Shown in pieces: positions 52,905 to 61,617 of a stretch of DNA of 64,000 nt; the first letter of the stretch is position 1, and each line of letters begins with the position of its first letter. The DNA is taken from the NCBI GenBank assembly GCA_963716535.1, contig OY970317.1:1674001-1738000 (forward strand), in the 5' to 3' direction. The notes beneath the pieces are model-generated. The model was not told where the DNA came from. It saw only the letters and a program-made list of their open reading frames with translations, and made no database searches. A program made the position numbers and the translations under genes. Source of the DNA: Palsa-744 sp963716535. Its GTDB lineage: Bacteria > Actinomycetota > Thermoleophilia > Solirubrobacterales > Solirubrobacteraceae.

Positions 52905-53798
52905 TCAAGCTCGCCGGTGCGCTGTCGCGACCGGGCGCAGCCGCGCCAACAGCGGCGCCCACGGCCGCTGCGTGAGGCTCGTCAGCAGCGACCACGGCGG
53001 GCTCGCTGGCACCGAGCGGCGCAGCGCGATCGTGTCCGTGCGGATCAGGCGATTCCCCTGTAGCGGCATGCCGATGCTGAGCGCCTGCAGGTCCGGGATC
53101 GCGGCGGTCGAGCCGAGCGTGTCGAGCAGCTCGCGCAGGACGCCCTCCGGGTCGGCGATCAGCTCCTCGTAGCGCAGGAAGATCCGCCGCTCACGCGGAT
53201 GGCGCAGGAACACGGCGATCGACAGCAGCTGTGTGAGCCACATGTTGGCGTTCATCTCGAGCGCCCGCCAGCGCCGCTCGGCGACTTCGTGCGCGCTCAG
53301 CTCGCGCGTGTTGGAGTCCACCACGCTCTGCGGGTCGCGCACCAAGAAGATCAGATACAGCTCGATCCCCTTTGCCTTCTCCAGCTCGCGCGCGCGCAGC
53401 GGGAAGTGCGAGGAGTCGATCACGTACCGCGCGTCCGCCGTCCGCGCGATCGCGCCGAACAGCTCCGCGCAGACGCGCCGGTAGCGCCTGAGCATCCGCG
53501 CCCGCGAGATCCAGCGGTCCGGGCGCAGGGCCGCCGAAGAGCGCTCGACGAAGCGATTGACCGCGGGGCCAAACAGGCCGCGGCCGTCCACCTGCTCGGT
53601 GACATCCCCCCAGAATCGCTGACGATCGCTGCCCCCCCACTGCGGCTGGCCGGCCCTGACCAGCCACTCCTCCACCTCGCCGGCATAGAAGCAGCCCTCG
53701 CAGTTGCCGAGTGCCACGCCGAGAATCGTGCTGCCGCTGTGACCAGCGCCCATCAGGTAGACGACCTTGGTCGGCTCGGGTGTCGGCTTCTGTTTCAT
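52905..53798 (-). CDS. Sulfotransferase family protein (family B, copy 1)
   Basis: 297 aa. The PAPS loop is VVYLMGAGHSGSTILGVALG near residue 11, with NCEGCFYAGEVEEWL directly after. The 3'-phosphate region YLIFLVRDPQSVVDSNTREL near residue 147 keeps the R...S pair. RIFLRYEELIADPEGVLREL near residue 205 is the usual late block. It lacks the family A C-terminal LWGYD. Similar in length and motifs to the gene at 53871. Acceptor unknown; the context suggests a glycan or glycolipid. Confidence 0.84.
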   Translation of the reverse strand: MKQKPTPEPTKVVYLMGAGHSGSTILGVALGNCEGCFYAGEVEEWLVRAGQPQWGGSDRQRFWGDVTEQVDGRGLFGPAVNRFVERSSAALRPDRWISRARMLRRYRRVCAELFGAIARTADARYVIDSSHFPLRARELEKAKGIELYLIFLVRDPQSVVDSNTRELSAHEVAERRWRALEMNANMWLTQLLSIAVFLRHPRERRIFLRYEELIADPEGVLRELLDTLGSTAAIPDLQALSIGMPLQGNRLIRTDTIALRRSVPASPPWSLLTSLTQRPWAPLLARLRPVATAHRRA

Positions 53799-53870
53799 TG
53801 GCGATGGCGAATACGCAGAGTGTGTTGTGTGCGGTTGAGCTGGAGCAACTGAGCGAATGCGCCGCGCAAT

Positions 53871-54803
53871 TCAGTGAACAGCGACCGCCGGTCGCAGGCG
53901 CGTGAACACGAACGTCCACGGCCGTTGCAGCAGGGCGGTCAGCAGCGAGCCGCGCGCCGGCTCCGGCGCGACTGGCTCGAGGCTCACAACCGGCGACTTG
54001 ATCAGGCGATTTCCGTGAAACGGCACGCCGGTGTGAAGCTGTGTCAGATCAGGCGCATTGGCGCGCGAGTCGCAGGCGCGCAGGATCTGCGTGAGTACCG
54101 TCTCGGGGCTCGCGAGGAAGTCCTCGTGGCGCACCAACAGACGGCGGCCCGCTGGATGGCGCGCGAACACGCGCACGGACAGCAGGTACGTGAGCCACAG
54201 ATACGCGTTCGCGGCGAGCGAGCCGAAGCGGCGCTCCGGCACATCGGTGCGCCCCAGCGAAGCGACAACGCTCCGCGGATCGCGCACCAGCAGCAGCAGG
54301 TACAGCTCGACGCCGCTGAGCGACTGCAGTTCGCGCGCGCGCAGCGGATAGTGCGAGCTGTCGACCACATGGGTGGCGCCGGCGGTGTGCGAGATCGCAC
54401 GGTACAACTCCTGCGAGACGCGGCGATAGCTGGCACGCAGGCGCCTGCGCGCGGGCCATCTACGCGGATCGAACAGCCCCGAGGAGCGCTCCAACCAGGT
54501 CGTCTTGCCGGCCAGCTCCGGCGCGTAGTCGACCTGTTCGCGTACCTGCGCCCAGAAGCGCTCACGCTCGGCGCCGTCGCGCGGCACCCCCGCACGCGCG
54601 AGCCAACGGTCCAGCTCGCCGGCGAAGAACACGCCCTCGCAGTTGCCGAGCGCGACCCCCAGGATCGTGCTGCCGCTGCGCCCCGCGCCCATCACGTAGA
54701 CGACCTTCGGCCGCGCCTGCCCCGCGCCAGCACCGGAGCCGTCCGCCGCAGGCGCCCCCGCGCCGGGCTCTGAATGCTCGCTCACGCGGCCAGTGTTCCA
54801 CAT
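53871..54803 (-). CDS. Sulfotransferase family protein (family B, copy 2)
   Basis: 310 aa from ATG 54803 (MWNTGRVS); GTG 54785 is an alternative with an AACACT box 6 nt upstream. The PAPS loop is VVYVMGAGRSGSTILGVALG, followed by NCEGVFFAGELDRWL, YLLLLVRDPRSVVASLGRTD and RRLLVRHEDFLASPETVL. A Gly/Ala-rich N-terminal stretch precedes the loop. 72 bp upstream of family B copy 1 on the same strand. Its start is 31 bp from the divergent glycosyltransferase gene, so their promoters overlap. Confidence 0.83.
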   Translation of the reverse strand: MWNTGRVSEHSEPGAGAPAADGSGAGAGQARPKVVYVMGAGRSGSTILGVALGNCEGVFFAGELDRWLARAGVPRDGAERERFWAQVREQVDYAPELAGKTTWLERSSGLFDPRRWPARRRLRASYRRVSQELYRAISHTAGATHVVDSSHYPLRARELQSLSGVELYLLLLVRDPRSVVASLGRTDVPERRFGSLAANAYLWLTYLLSVRVFARHPAGRRLLVRHEDFLASPETVLTQILRACDSRANAPDLTQLHTGVPFHGNRLIKSPVVSLEPVAPEPARGSLLTALLQRPWTFVFTRLRPAVAVH

Positions 54804-54822
54804 CGTCAGCCCCCTGCAGCGG

Positions 54823-54828
54823 TAGGGT
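54823..54828 (+). promoter_or_regulatory. Putative -10 box (TAGGGT), leaderless glycosyltransferase
   Basis: TAGGGT ends 6 nt before ATG 54835, with no Shine-Dalgarno sequence. It lies between two divergent genes. Confidence 0.45.
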
Positions 54829-54834
54829 GAGCGC

Positions 54835-56047
54835 ATGCGTCTGACGGCCGGCCCGGTGTTGATGGTGACACCGCGATGGGTCAGGGACGGAGGCGTCGCG
54901 ACCCATGCGATGGCGAGCGCCGCGGCGCTCGCCGGCAGCGGCATCCCCGTGCACGTGCTCACGGCGCGGGTGGGCGAGGAGCCGCCGCTTGCCGGAGTCA
55001 CCGTGCACTGCAGCCCCGAGCTGCTCGAGCACGCGCTCCTCACCCTCGCTGCGCGTCGGCGACGCGCTTGCGTGCAAGCCGGAGCTCGTGCACATGCACC
55101 AGCTCGACGACCCCGGGCTGGTGGCGTTCATGCGCCGCGACGCGCCGGTGGCGATCAGCATGCACGGTTACTCCGCGTGCAGCTCCGGCGTTCACTATTT
55201 TCGCCCCGGACAGGAATGCGCGCGCGCGCACGGCCCCGGCTGTGTCGTCAACCTACTCGCGCGCGGCTGCGCACACACACGCGACCCGCGCCCGCTGCCG
55301 GGCGCCTACCAACGCGCGACGCGCGCGGTACAGGCGCTCACGGCGTGCGACCTCGCGATCTCCTACTCGAGCGTCATCGACCGCCATCTGCACAGCAACG
55401 GCGTCAGCCCGCGCCGCGTGCTGCCGCTGTTCAGCACGATCGCACCGCGGCTCGGCACGGGTCACGAGACGCGCCGGCGGGTGGTGTTCGCGGGTCGCGT
55501 GGTGACGCCGAAGGGGGTCGGCGTCCTGATCCGCGCACTGAGCGACGTCGATGGCGAACTGGTGATCTGCGGTGACGGCTGGGGCCTCGAGGCGATGCGC
55601 CGGCTCGCACGTCGGCTTGGCCTTGCCGAGCGCGTTCGTTTCACGGGCTGGCTGGCGCCGGATGACCTCGCGCAGGAGCTGGCCGATGCGTCGATCGTGG
55701 CGATGCCGTCGCTGTGGCCAGAGCCGTTTGGACTGGTCGGGATCGAGGCCAACGCCGCCGGGCGCCCGGTGGTGGCCAGCGCCACCGGCGGCGTCGTGGA
55801 CTGGCTGAGCGATGGCGTCAACGGCCTGCTGGTGAAGCCGGGGGATCCGCGGTCGCTTGCCGCCGCACTGAACGAGCTGCTCGCAGACCCGGCGCGCCAG
55901 CTACAGCTCGGCGCCACCGGCAGGGAGCTGGTGGCTGCGCGCTTCACGCTCGAGCGCCATCTCGATGCGCTGCTCGATGCCTACGGCGCGGCGCGCGACG
56001 CGTGGGAGTCCGCGCCTGCGCCCGCAGCTGCTCGTTCGAGGACGTAG
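54835..56047 (+). pseudogene. GT4-family glycosyltransferase with a frameshift
   Basis: Two frames together make one complete GT4 protein. From ATG 54835 the first frame gives MVTPRWVRDGGVATHAMASA and then HVLTARVGEEPPLAGVTVHC up to about ELLEHALLT. From about 55040 the +1 frame continues with LRVGDALACKPELVHMHQLD, AISMHGYSACSSG, VFAGRVVTPKGVGVLIRAL and MPSLWPEPFGLVGIEANAAG (E-x7-E) to the stop at 56047. One extra base, or two missing, between about 55030 and 55065 would explain it. It may be a real inactivating mutation, a sequence error, or, less likely, programmed shifting. The 3' end overlaps the convergent gene by 67 bp. Confidence 0.82.
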
Positions 56048-57303
56048 TCGAGCTGCGCGGACACAACCGCGGCGCTGCGCGCGACGCCCATGAGCGTCGC
56101 GGCGAAGGCACGACCGCGCGCGCCGAGCGCGGCTCGCTGCTCGGGCGCGCCGAGCAGCCGCTCGATCGACGCGGCCAGCGCATCCGCACGCGGCGCCGTC
56201 AACGCGACGGCGCCTGCCTCGAGCAGCTCTCCCCAGCTTTCGGGGCCATCGAGCGCGATCACGGCGCTGCCCGAGGCCAGCGAGCCCGCGAGCGTGGTCT
56301 TGCGCGAGGTCGGGCCGGGGCGGTCGACGAACAACAGCAGCTCGCACGCGGTGAGCGTGTCCGAGAGATCCTGAGCGGCGAGCGTTCCGGAGAAGCGCAA
56401 CGCCTGCTCCAGCTGGCGCTCGGCAGCACGCGCGCGCCACAGCCCACCGACCTCCGAGTCGGCTCCGGGGGCGCCAAGCAGCACCAGCTCCAGCGGGAGT
56501 CCCTGCGCACGCACCAGCGCGACGGCGTCGAGCACGAGCGCGACCAGCTCCGGCCGGCACGAGTACCCGAACAGCCCCACACGCGGCGCCACGCGACCCC
56601 CGCCCAGCACAAGCGCGGCTGGCGATGACACAGCCTGCGAGGCGGGGACAACCGGCGGCGCGGCGGGCGAGGGCGTCGTGGACACGGCTGCGGCGGGCGC
56701 TGGCAGCGTCGAGAACACCGGCGCGAGCGCGATCCGCCGCCGCGGCAGCCACGCGCGCGCGGCCAGCCAGTCGGCCCGCTCGGGCATCGTCGCGATCACC
56801 GCCGCGGAAGCGCGCATCACGTTGTAGAGCGCCGCGCGCTGGCTGAGCGACCACGCGGCACCGTTCAGGCCCGAGCGCCCGCGCTGACGAAACGTGTACT
56901 CGTGCAGCAGGCTGATCAGCGGGACGCGCGACTCGCGCAGCGCCCCGATCATCGGTGCCACGAACAGCGGCAGCCCGCGGTGCGCGTGCGCGAACACCGA
57001 GTAGTGCAGCAGCAGCGCGTCGGGCTGCTCGCGGCGCAGGTCCTCCGTGAGCTGGCCAGCCCATGCCGAGACCTCGCCGCGCGACTGCGCGAACGTGCCC
57101 TCTCGGCGACCCAGCCAGTGCATCGAGCTGTGCACGCGCTCGCCCTCCAACCCGGCGGCGAGCAGCGTCGCGTGGTCGCGCACGCCACAGGTGACGCCCG
57201 TCGACATCCCGATCACGGCCAACCGCAGCTCGCGGTCGCGCTGCTTCGTATTCGCGTTCAGCTGCGGCTCCTCGTCCTGTCGACGCTCAGTCGAGGCGGT
57301 CAT
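55981..57303 (-). CDS. Glycosyltransferase (GT4-like)
   Basis: 440 aa from ATG 57303 (MTASTERRQDEE). Acceptor domain: LRLAVIGMSTGVTCGVRDHA near residue 27, LLLHYSVFAHAHRGLPLFV near residue 97 and ISLLHEYTFRQRG. A Pro/Ala-rich linker lies about residues 200-235. Donor domain: RVGLFGYSCRPELVALVLDA, LLLGAPGADSEVG, and TSRKTTLAGSLASGSAVIAL in place of the usual E-x7-E. Its start codon lies in a 32-bp duplicated sulfotransferase tail. Last gene of the Wzz-ligase-ABC-sulfotransferase operon. Confidence 0.8.
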   Translation of the reverse strand: MTASTERRQDEEPQLNANTKQRDRELRLAVIGMSTGVTCGVRDHATLLAAGLEGERVHSSMHWLGRREGTFAQSRGEVSAWAGQLTEDLRREQPDALLLHYSVFAHAHRGLPLFVAPMIGALRESRVPLISLLHEYTFRQRGRSGLNGAAWSLSQRAALYNVMRASAAVIATMPERADWLAARAWLPRRRIALAPVFSTLPAPAAAVSTTPSPAAPPVVPASQAVSSPAALVLGGGRVAPRVGLFGYSCRPELVALVLDAVALVRAQGLPLELVLLGAPGADSEVGGLWRARAAERQLEQALRFSGTLAAQDLSDTLTACELLLFVDRPGPTSRKTTLAGSLASGSAVIALDGPESWGELLEAGAVALTAPRADALAASIERLLGAPEQRAALGARGRAFAATLMGVARSAAVVSAQLDYVLERAAAGAGADSHASRAAP

Positions 57304-57344
57304 AGCCCCACACGACGCTCAGTCGAGCTGGTCATAACCCCACA
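57281..57344 (-). repeat. 32-bp tandem repeat: duplicated sulfotransferase 3' tail
   Basis: Units 57281-57312 and 57313-57344 are identical at 29 of 32 positions. Read on the minus strand, the upstream unit is the true end of the sulfotransferase (WGYDQLD, stop). The second encodes a vestigial WGYDRLD plus stop, and supplies the ATG of the glycosyltransferase. It looks like a scar of recombination between tandem sulfotransferase genes or a slippage duplication. Confidence 0.75.
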
Positions 57345-58263
57345 GCGACACGAGATCCCGGTCGAGGTAGTCGCTGGCGGCCTGCACCTCTCCCTTGAAG
57401 CGCACGCGCAGCTCGCGCATCAGCTCCTCGTCGGGCTCTGACGGCGCAGCAAATACCAGCCCGCGCTTGACCGCGTGGAAGGCAGCGCGGCGCGGCGCAG
57501 CGGGCGTGACCGTCTTGATCGCGCCCTTGATCGTGCGCGAGACCGGCCCGCGACCGACGCCGACGGCGTGCACAAGCTCGTTCAGCAGCTGCGAGCGCGG
57601 ACGCACCGTGGGGTTCGCCTCGACAGCAGCGACCGGCACCGTGTCGTCCACCTCCAGGAAGCGCAGGACCTCGCGGATCGTGCCCTCGTTGTCGGCGCGA
57701 AAGTCGTCGTAGATCAGGACCTTGACCTGCTCGGGCGGGAACACCGCGTGGTAGCGGCGCAACTGCTCGGCGTAGCGAACGTGCTCGGAGTACAGCAGCG
57801 CCTGCGGCCAGTAGGTGTGGCGCGGCAGCTCGCGCCCCTCGCGCCGGCTCGGCTCGAGCGCAATCGCCGCCGCCAGCTCGGTCTCTGTCTCGATGTAGGT
57901 CTGCACCCACTGCAGGTGCAGCGAGCGCAGGAAGCTCGCGGGCTCGCGCAGGATCGCGACGATGCGCGCGTCCGGAAGCACCTCGGCGATGTTCGCTGCG
58001 GCGGACTCAGACCACAGATACAGCGCGGTCGCCTCGCCAGCGCGCTGCTCGGGCGCGGCGCCGTCGAACCACGCGGCGTACTCGTCGAGCGTCGTCGGGA
58101 TGCCCTGCGGCCGCGGCGGCGTGCGCACGCGCAGCTCCTGCGCGAAGTACCACGGCTCCTTGCCCTCCGGCATGTAGATCTGCGGATGGCGCCTGAGCAT
58201 CTCGTACATCGCGGTGGTGCCGCTCTTGCCGTGGCCGACGATGAAGAAGTCGGGCAGGCGCAC
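57319..58263 (-). CDS. PAPS-dependent sulfotransferase (family A, copy 6)
   Basis: 314 aa from GTG 58263 (MRLPDFFIVGHGKSG), 5 bp after the ABC transporter stop. PAPS loop GHGKSGTTAMYEML, HPQIYMPEGKEPWYF with the presumed catalytic Glu, RIVAILREPASFLRSLHLQW, KVLIYDDFRADNEGTI, and C-terminal SDYLDRDLVSLWGYD. The N-terminus is shorter than in the other copies. Its place between a glycan exporter and a glycosyltransferase supports a surface-glycan acceptor. Confidence 0.88.
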   Translation of the reverse strand: MRLPDFFIVGHGKSGTTAMYEMLRRHPQIYMPEGKEPWYFAQELRVRTPPRPQGIPTTLDEYAAWFDGAAPEQRAGEATALYLWSESAAANIAEVLPDARIVAILREPASFLRSLHLQWVQTYIETETELAAAIALEPSRREGRELPRHTYWPQALLYSEHVRYAEQLRRYHAVFPPEQVKVLIYDDFRADNEGTIREVLRFLEVDDTVPVAAVEANPTVRPRSQLLNELVHAVGVGRGPVSRTIKGAIKTVTPAAPRRAAFHAVKRGLVFAAPSEPDEELMRELRVRFKGEVQAASDYLDRDLVSLWGYDQLD

Positions 58264-58268
58264 GCCGC

Positions 58269-60062
58269 TCAGTGCTCCAGGTTGCCGGCGGCGAGCAGCG
58301 AGGCGTTGCGGTAGTAGGGGTTCTCTCGCTGCAGGTACTCGCGCGTGTCAAAGCCCACGAGGCGCCCATCGACGATCACCATCACGCGGTCGCTCATGTC
58401 GAGCGTCGACATGCGGTGCGCGACGATGAACAGCGTCAGACCGCTCTTCAGCTCGAGCAGCGACTCGCCGATCAACGCCTCCGACTGTGGGTCGAGCGCG
58501 CTCGTGGGCTCGTCCAGAATCAATACCGCGGGCCGCGCGGCGAGCGCACGCGCCAGGCAGATGCGCTGCTGCTGGCCGCCGGAGACGGCATCCGCGCGCG
58601 GGCCGATGATCGTCTCGTAGCCCTTGTCCCAGCCGACGATGTCGTCGTGGATGCGCGCGAGCTGCGCGGCGCGCTGCACCTCCTCGTCGCTGATGTCGCG
58701 ATAGAAGCGGATGTTCTCGGACACCGTCGCGTGCAGCAGGCGCGGTTCCTGGGACACGTAGGAGACCTGCCGATGCCAGTCGGCGCTGCGGATGCTCTGC
58801 ACCGGCGTGCCGTTGACGAGATATTGGCCCTCGCCGGGTGGGCGCAGGCCGAGCAGGATCTGCACGAGCGTCGACTTGCCGGCACCGGAGGGCCCCACGA
58901 TTCCGATCGATTCGCCGGCAGCGACCTCGAAGCTGACGTCGGTGAGCACCGGACGCTCGACGTTGTACGCGAAGGAGACGTGCTCGAAGGCGATCGCCTG
59001 CACCGAACTGAGCGTCTCCTCGCCCTCCACCGGGGCGCTGTCGGCGTAGCGGCGGGCGGCGTCCTGCGTGCGTTCGATGAACGGCACCGACTGCGCAAGC
59101 CCCTGATAGGCGCCCTGCACGAGCTGCCCGGCGGTGCCGGCGCGCAGCAGCAGCAACACCACGCCGCCGAGCGCGCCGACGTGGTTGCCGCCGACGATAT
59201 ACAAGCCGGCCAGACCCGCTACGAGGAACACATAGATCAGGCTCTGGTACATGTTCGCGATCAGCTTCATGATCAGCTGCGCGCGATAGAAGTGGCGCTG
59301 TGACTCCTTGATCAGCCGGTCGATGCGCTGGCGCTGCACGTCGAAGACGCCGAACACGTGCGACTCTTCGGTGAGGCGGTTGGCCTCGGCGATACCGGAG
59401 GCGTAGAGCACGTTCGCGCGCGAGAGCGCACGTGCGATGCGCACGCCGCGCGCGCGCATCGGGCGCAGCACGCCGAACAGCATCACCGAGGTGGCGCCGA
59501 CGATCACCGCCGCCAGCGCGTTGAGATACAGCGCGGTGAGGATCAGCACCGTGAACTGCACCGAGGAGGTGATCACCTGCAGCGCCTGGCCGGCGGCGCT
59601 CGCCGCCTGCACGGCCTGGCCCGTGAGCGTCTCCTGCAACTGCCCCTCGCGGTCGTTGGACTGCACGCTCCAGGACGCGCGGCTGTATGCGTCGAACATG
59701 CGCTGGCGCGTGCTGGCAAGCACCTCGGTGGTGATCCGCGAGGACTGGATCGCCAGCGGGATCTGCAACAGCAGGCGCACGATCGTCAGCGCGCCGGCGA
59801 TGATCAAGAGCGTGCCGCTGCTCGCGTGGATGTCGAACAGAGCGCTCTTGCCGTGCGTGGCCTTGTGAGCCCCTGGCACGAGCGAGACCGCAAGCAGCGC
59901 GACGATCGCGAGCAGCGCCGATTCGGCGAAGCCCGAGACGATCGAGAGCATCGACAGCCAGATGACCGGCATGCGGCGCTCTCCGAGCAGCAGGCTCAGC
60001 CGGCTGCCCATCGAGGGCTTCTTCAGCGCCGTGGCCGGCTCAGGTGAGCGCAAGCTCGGCAT
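58269..60062 (-). CDS. ABC transporter, fused permease and ATPase
   Basis: 597 aa from ATG 60062, with a G-rich Shine-Dalgarno-like GGGGGG 5 nt upstream. It overlaps the ligase gene by 23 bp. An N-terminal exporter-type membrane domain with about six TM segments (to residue 310) is followed by the nucleotide-binding domain. That domain has Walker A GPSGAGKST, Q-loop YVSQEPRLL, signature VSGGQQQRICLARAL, Walker B LILDEPTSALD and H-loop IVAHRMST. The layout matches MsbA- or PglK-type flippases, so it may move a lipid-linked or free sulfated glycan across the membrane. Cargo inferred from context. Confidence 0.9.
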   Translation of the reverse strand: MPSLRSPEPATALKKPSMGSRLSLLLGERRMPVIWLSMLSIVSGFAESALLAIVALLAVSLVPGAHKATHGKSALFDIHASSGTLLIIAGALTIVRLLLQIPLAIQSSRITTEVLASTRQRMFDAYSRASWSVQSNDREGQLQETLTGQAVQAASAAGQALQVITSSVQFTVLILTALYLNALAAVIVGATSVMLFGVLRPMRARGVRIARALSRANVLYASGIAEANRLTEESHVFGVFDVQRQRIDRLIKESQRHFYRAQLIMKLIANMYQSLIYVFLVAGLAGLYIVGGNHVGALGGVVLLLLRAGTAGQLVQGAYQGLAQSVPFIERTQDAARRYADSAPVEGEETLSSVQAIAFEHVSFAYNVERPVLTDVSFEVAAGESIGIVGPSGAGKSTLVQILLGLRPPGEGQYLVNGTPVQSIRSADWHRQVSYVSQEPRLLHATVSENIRFYRDISDEEVQRAAQLARIHDDIVGWDKGYETIIGPRADAVSGGQQQRICLARALAARPAVLILDEPTSALDPQSEALIGESLLELKSGLTLFIVAHRMSTLDMSDRVMVIVDGRLVGFDTREYLQRENPYYRNASLLAAGNLEH

Positions 60063-61617
60063 TGGCCCCCCGGCCAATCGGCGCTGCGGCCTTTTCGCGT
60101 CCGGGGCCAGCGAACCAATAGGCCGCGACCCCGATCGAGAACCAGAAGTAAGTGCCCCACACGGCGCTGTTGGTGATCGCCCCCGAGGTGCTCTCGAAGA
60201 ACATCGCCACGAACGGCGCCATCGTCCCCGCCAGGATCAGCGCCATGTCCGGATCTCGCACCGTCAGCATCCCGCGCGTGATCACCAGGAACATGTAGAA
60301 GGACAGCGCCACCCACACGATCAGGCCGGGGGCGCCGAGTTCGTTGACGATCAGGTTGAACTGCGTCTCTGAGCTCACACCATGACCTTCTAGCAGCTGG
60401 CTGTTCCTCCCTTCCAGTCCAGCTACGGGACCGACGCTGCCGAGGCCGAATCCGAACGGGGCGACCGACAGGTAGTGCGGGATCAACGACCACGCCCCTT
60501 CCTTGTAGGTCGCCGTCGAGCTCGAGGCAGCGATGTGTTCATAGCGGCTGAACGTGCCTTTGCGCAGCGAGGTGACGAGCACCAGCCCGACCGGAACCGC
60601 AACGATCGTGATCGCGAGCAGCGTGCCCAGTACGCGCAGCACGCGCTGTTTGGCGAGCGTGGCGAAGCCTGCGAAGCAGATCACGGCCAGGCCCGCGCCG
60701 ATCACCGGCGCGCGGTTCAGGCCGGTGATGATCGCGACGATCGCGCCGAGACACAGCAGCAGCGGCACCCATCGTCGCCTGCGCGAGATCGCCAGCAGCG
60801 CCAGGCCAAAGCCCAGCGCAACGACGCCCATGCCGCCGCCGAAGCCCTCATCTGAGCCCAGCGCCATTGGCCGCACCCGCTCTTCGCCTTCGCTGACGTA
60901 CGTGCGCCCGGTGCCAACCGATCCCGGGATGTAGATCAGGTTGTGATAGCCGGGCCCCCAGCTGGCCAGCTGGGCGGGCGAGAGCTCGGTCTGGTAGGCG
61001 GCGACAGCGCCGTTGGCGATCGCAAGTACGCCGACGATGATGAACAGTTTGCGAAAGCGCGCCTTCGAGCGCATCAGGTAGTAGCCGAAGAAGAAGAACG
61101 GCACGAACTGCAGCTGCTGGCGGAAACCGCCGAGGATCTTCAGCACGCCTTCGGTGCGGGGGTTGAAGATCTCGATCACCGCGACGCCGATGAACGCGAA
61201 CACCCAGCCCGAGAGCGGCGGCATGCGCACGCGCTGGCGGTTCACGACGATCCGCATCAACGCCCCGAGCCCGACTGCGAGGATCAGCACATTGCGAACC
61301 GAGGCGCCGATTTCGTGCCCCCCGAACAGCAATTTCGCCGGTCCGTCGAGCAGCCCGAGATACAGCACGAGCAACGCGACGGTCACCTCCAGACGCGCGT
61401 TGGTCATCAGCGCGACGATCGCCAGCACCGCCGCGATCGCGGCGAGCACCAGGAACAGGCTGACGCCCGGCAGGCCAATCGTGATCGCCAGGCCGAGCAC
61501 GGCCGGGATCACCCCGGCGAGCGCGACCGTGCCCAGCTCGCTGATGCGCCTGTTAGCGGTTGCTGGGTGGAACGCGCCCGGCCCCCCGCCGGTCACGCGC
61601 CATGGCGGCGTGCTCAT
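60040..61617 (-). CDS. O-antigen ligase/polymerase-like membrane protein (Wzy/WaaL type)
   Basis: 525 aa with about 11-12 hydrophobic segments. The large extracytoplasmic region near residues 345-420 includes GLEGRNSQLLEGHGVSSETQ and Gly-rich AFGFGLGSVG, consistent with the O-antigen_lig family (G-x-G..., S-x-x-E/H). FFFFGYYLMRSKARFRKLF and GLNRAPVIGAGLAVICF are typical inner segments. Probably polymerises lipid-linked repeats or ligates the glycan to an acceptor. The start overlaps the Wzz-like stop by ATGA. Confidence 0.82.
   Translation of the reverse strand: MSTPPWRVTGGGPGAFHPATANRRISELGTVALAGVIPAVLGLAITIGLPGVSLFLVLAAIAAVLAIVALMTNARLEVTVALLVLYLGLLDGPAKLLFGGHEIGASVRNVLILAVGLGALMRIVVNRQRVRMPPLSGWVFAFIGVAVIEIFNPRTEGVLKILGGFRQQLQFVPFFFFGYYLMRSKARFRKLFIIVGVLAIANGAVAAYQTELSPAQLASWGPGYHNLIYIPGSVGTGRTYVSEGEERVRPMALGSDEGFGGGMGVVALGFGLALLAISRRRRWVPLLLCLGAIVAIITGLNRAPVIGAGLAVICFAGFATLAKQRVLRVLGTLLAITIVAVPVGLVLVTSLRKGTFSRYEHIAASSSTATYKEGAWSLIPHYLSVAPFGFGLGSVGPVAGLEGRNSQLLEGHGVSSETQFNLIVNELGAPGLIVWVALSFYMFLVITRGMLTVRDPDMALILAGTMAPFVAMFFESTSGAITNSAVWGTYFWFSIGVAAYWFAGPGREKAAAPIGRGANAELALT

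Noticed and set aside
57281..57344. Possible attachment site of a mobile element
   Set aside because: No integrase, tRNA gene or transposase is nearby, and the repeat is explained by the duplicated sulfotransferase tail.
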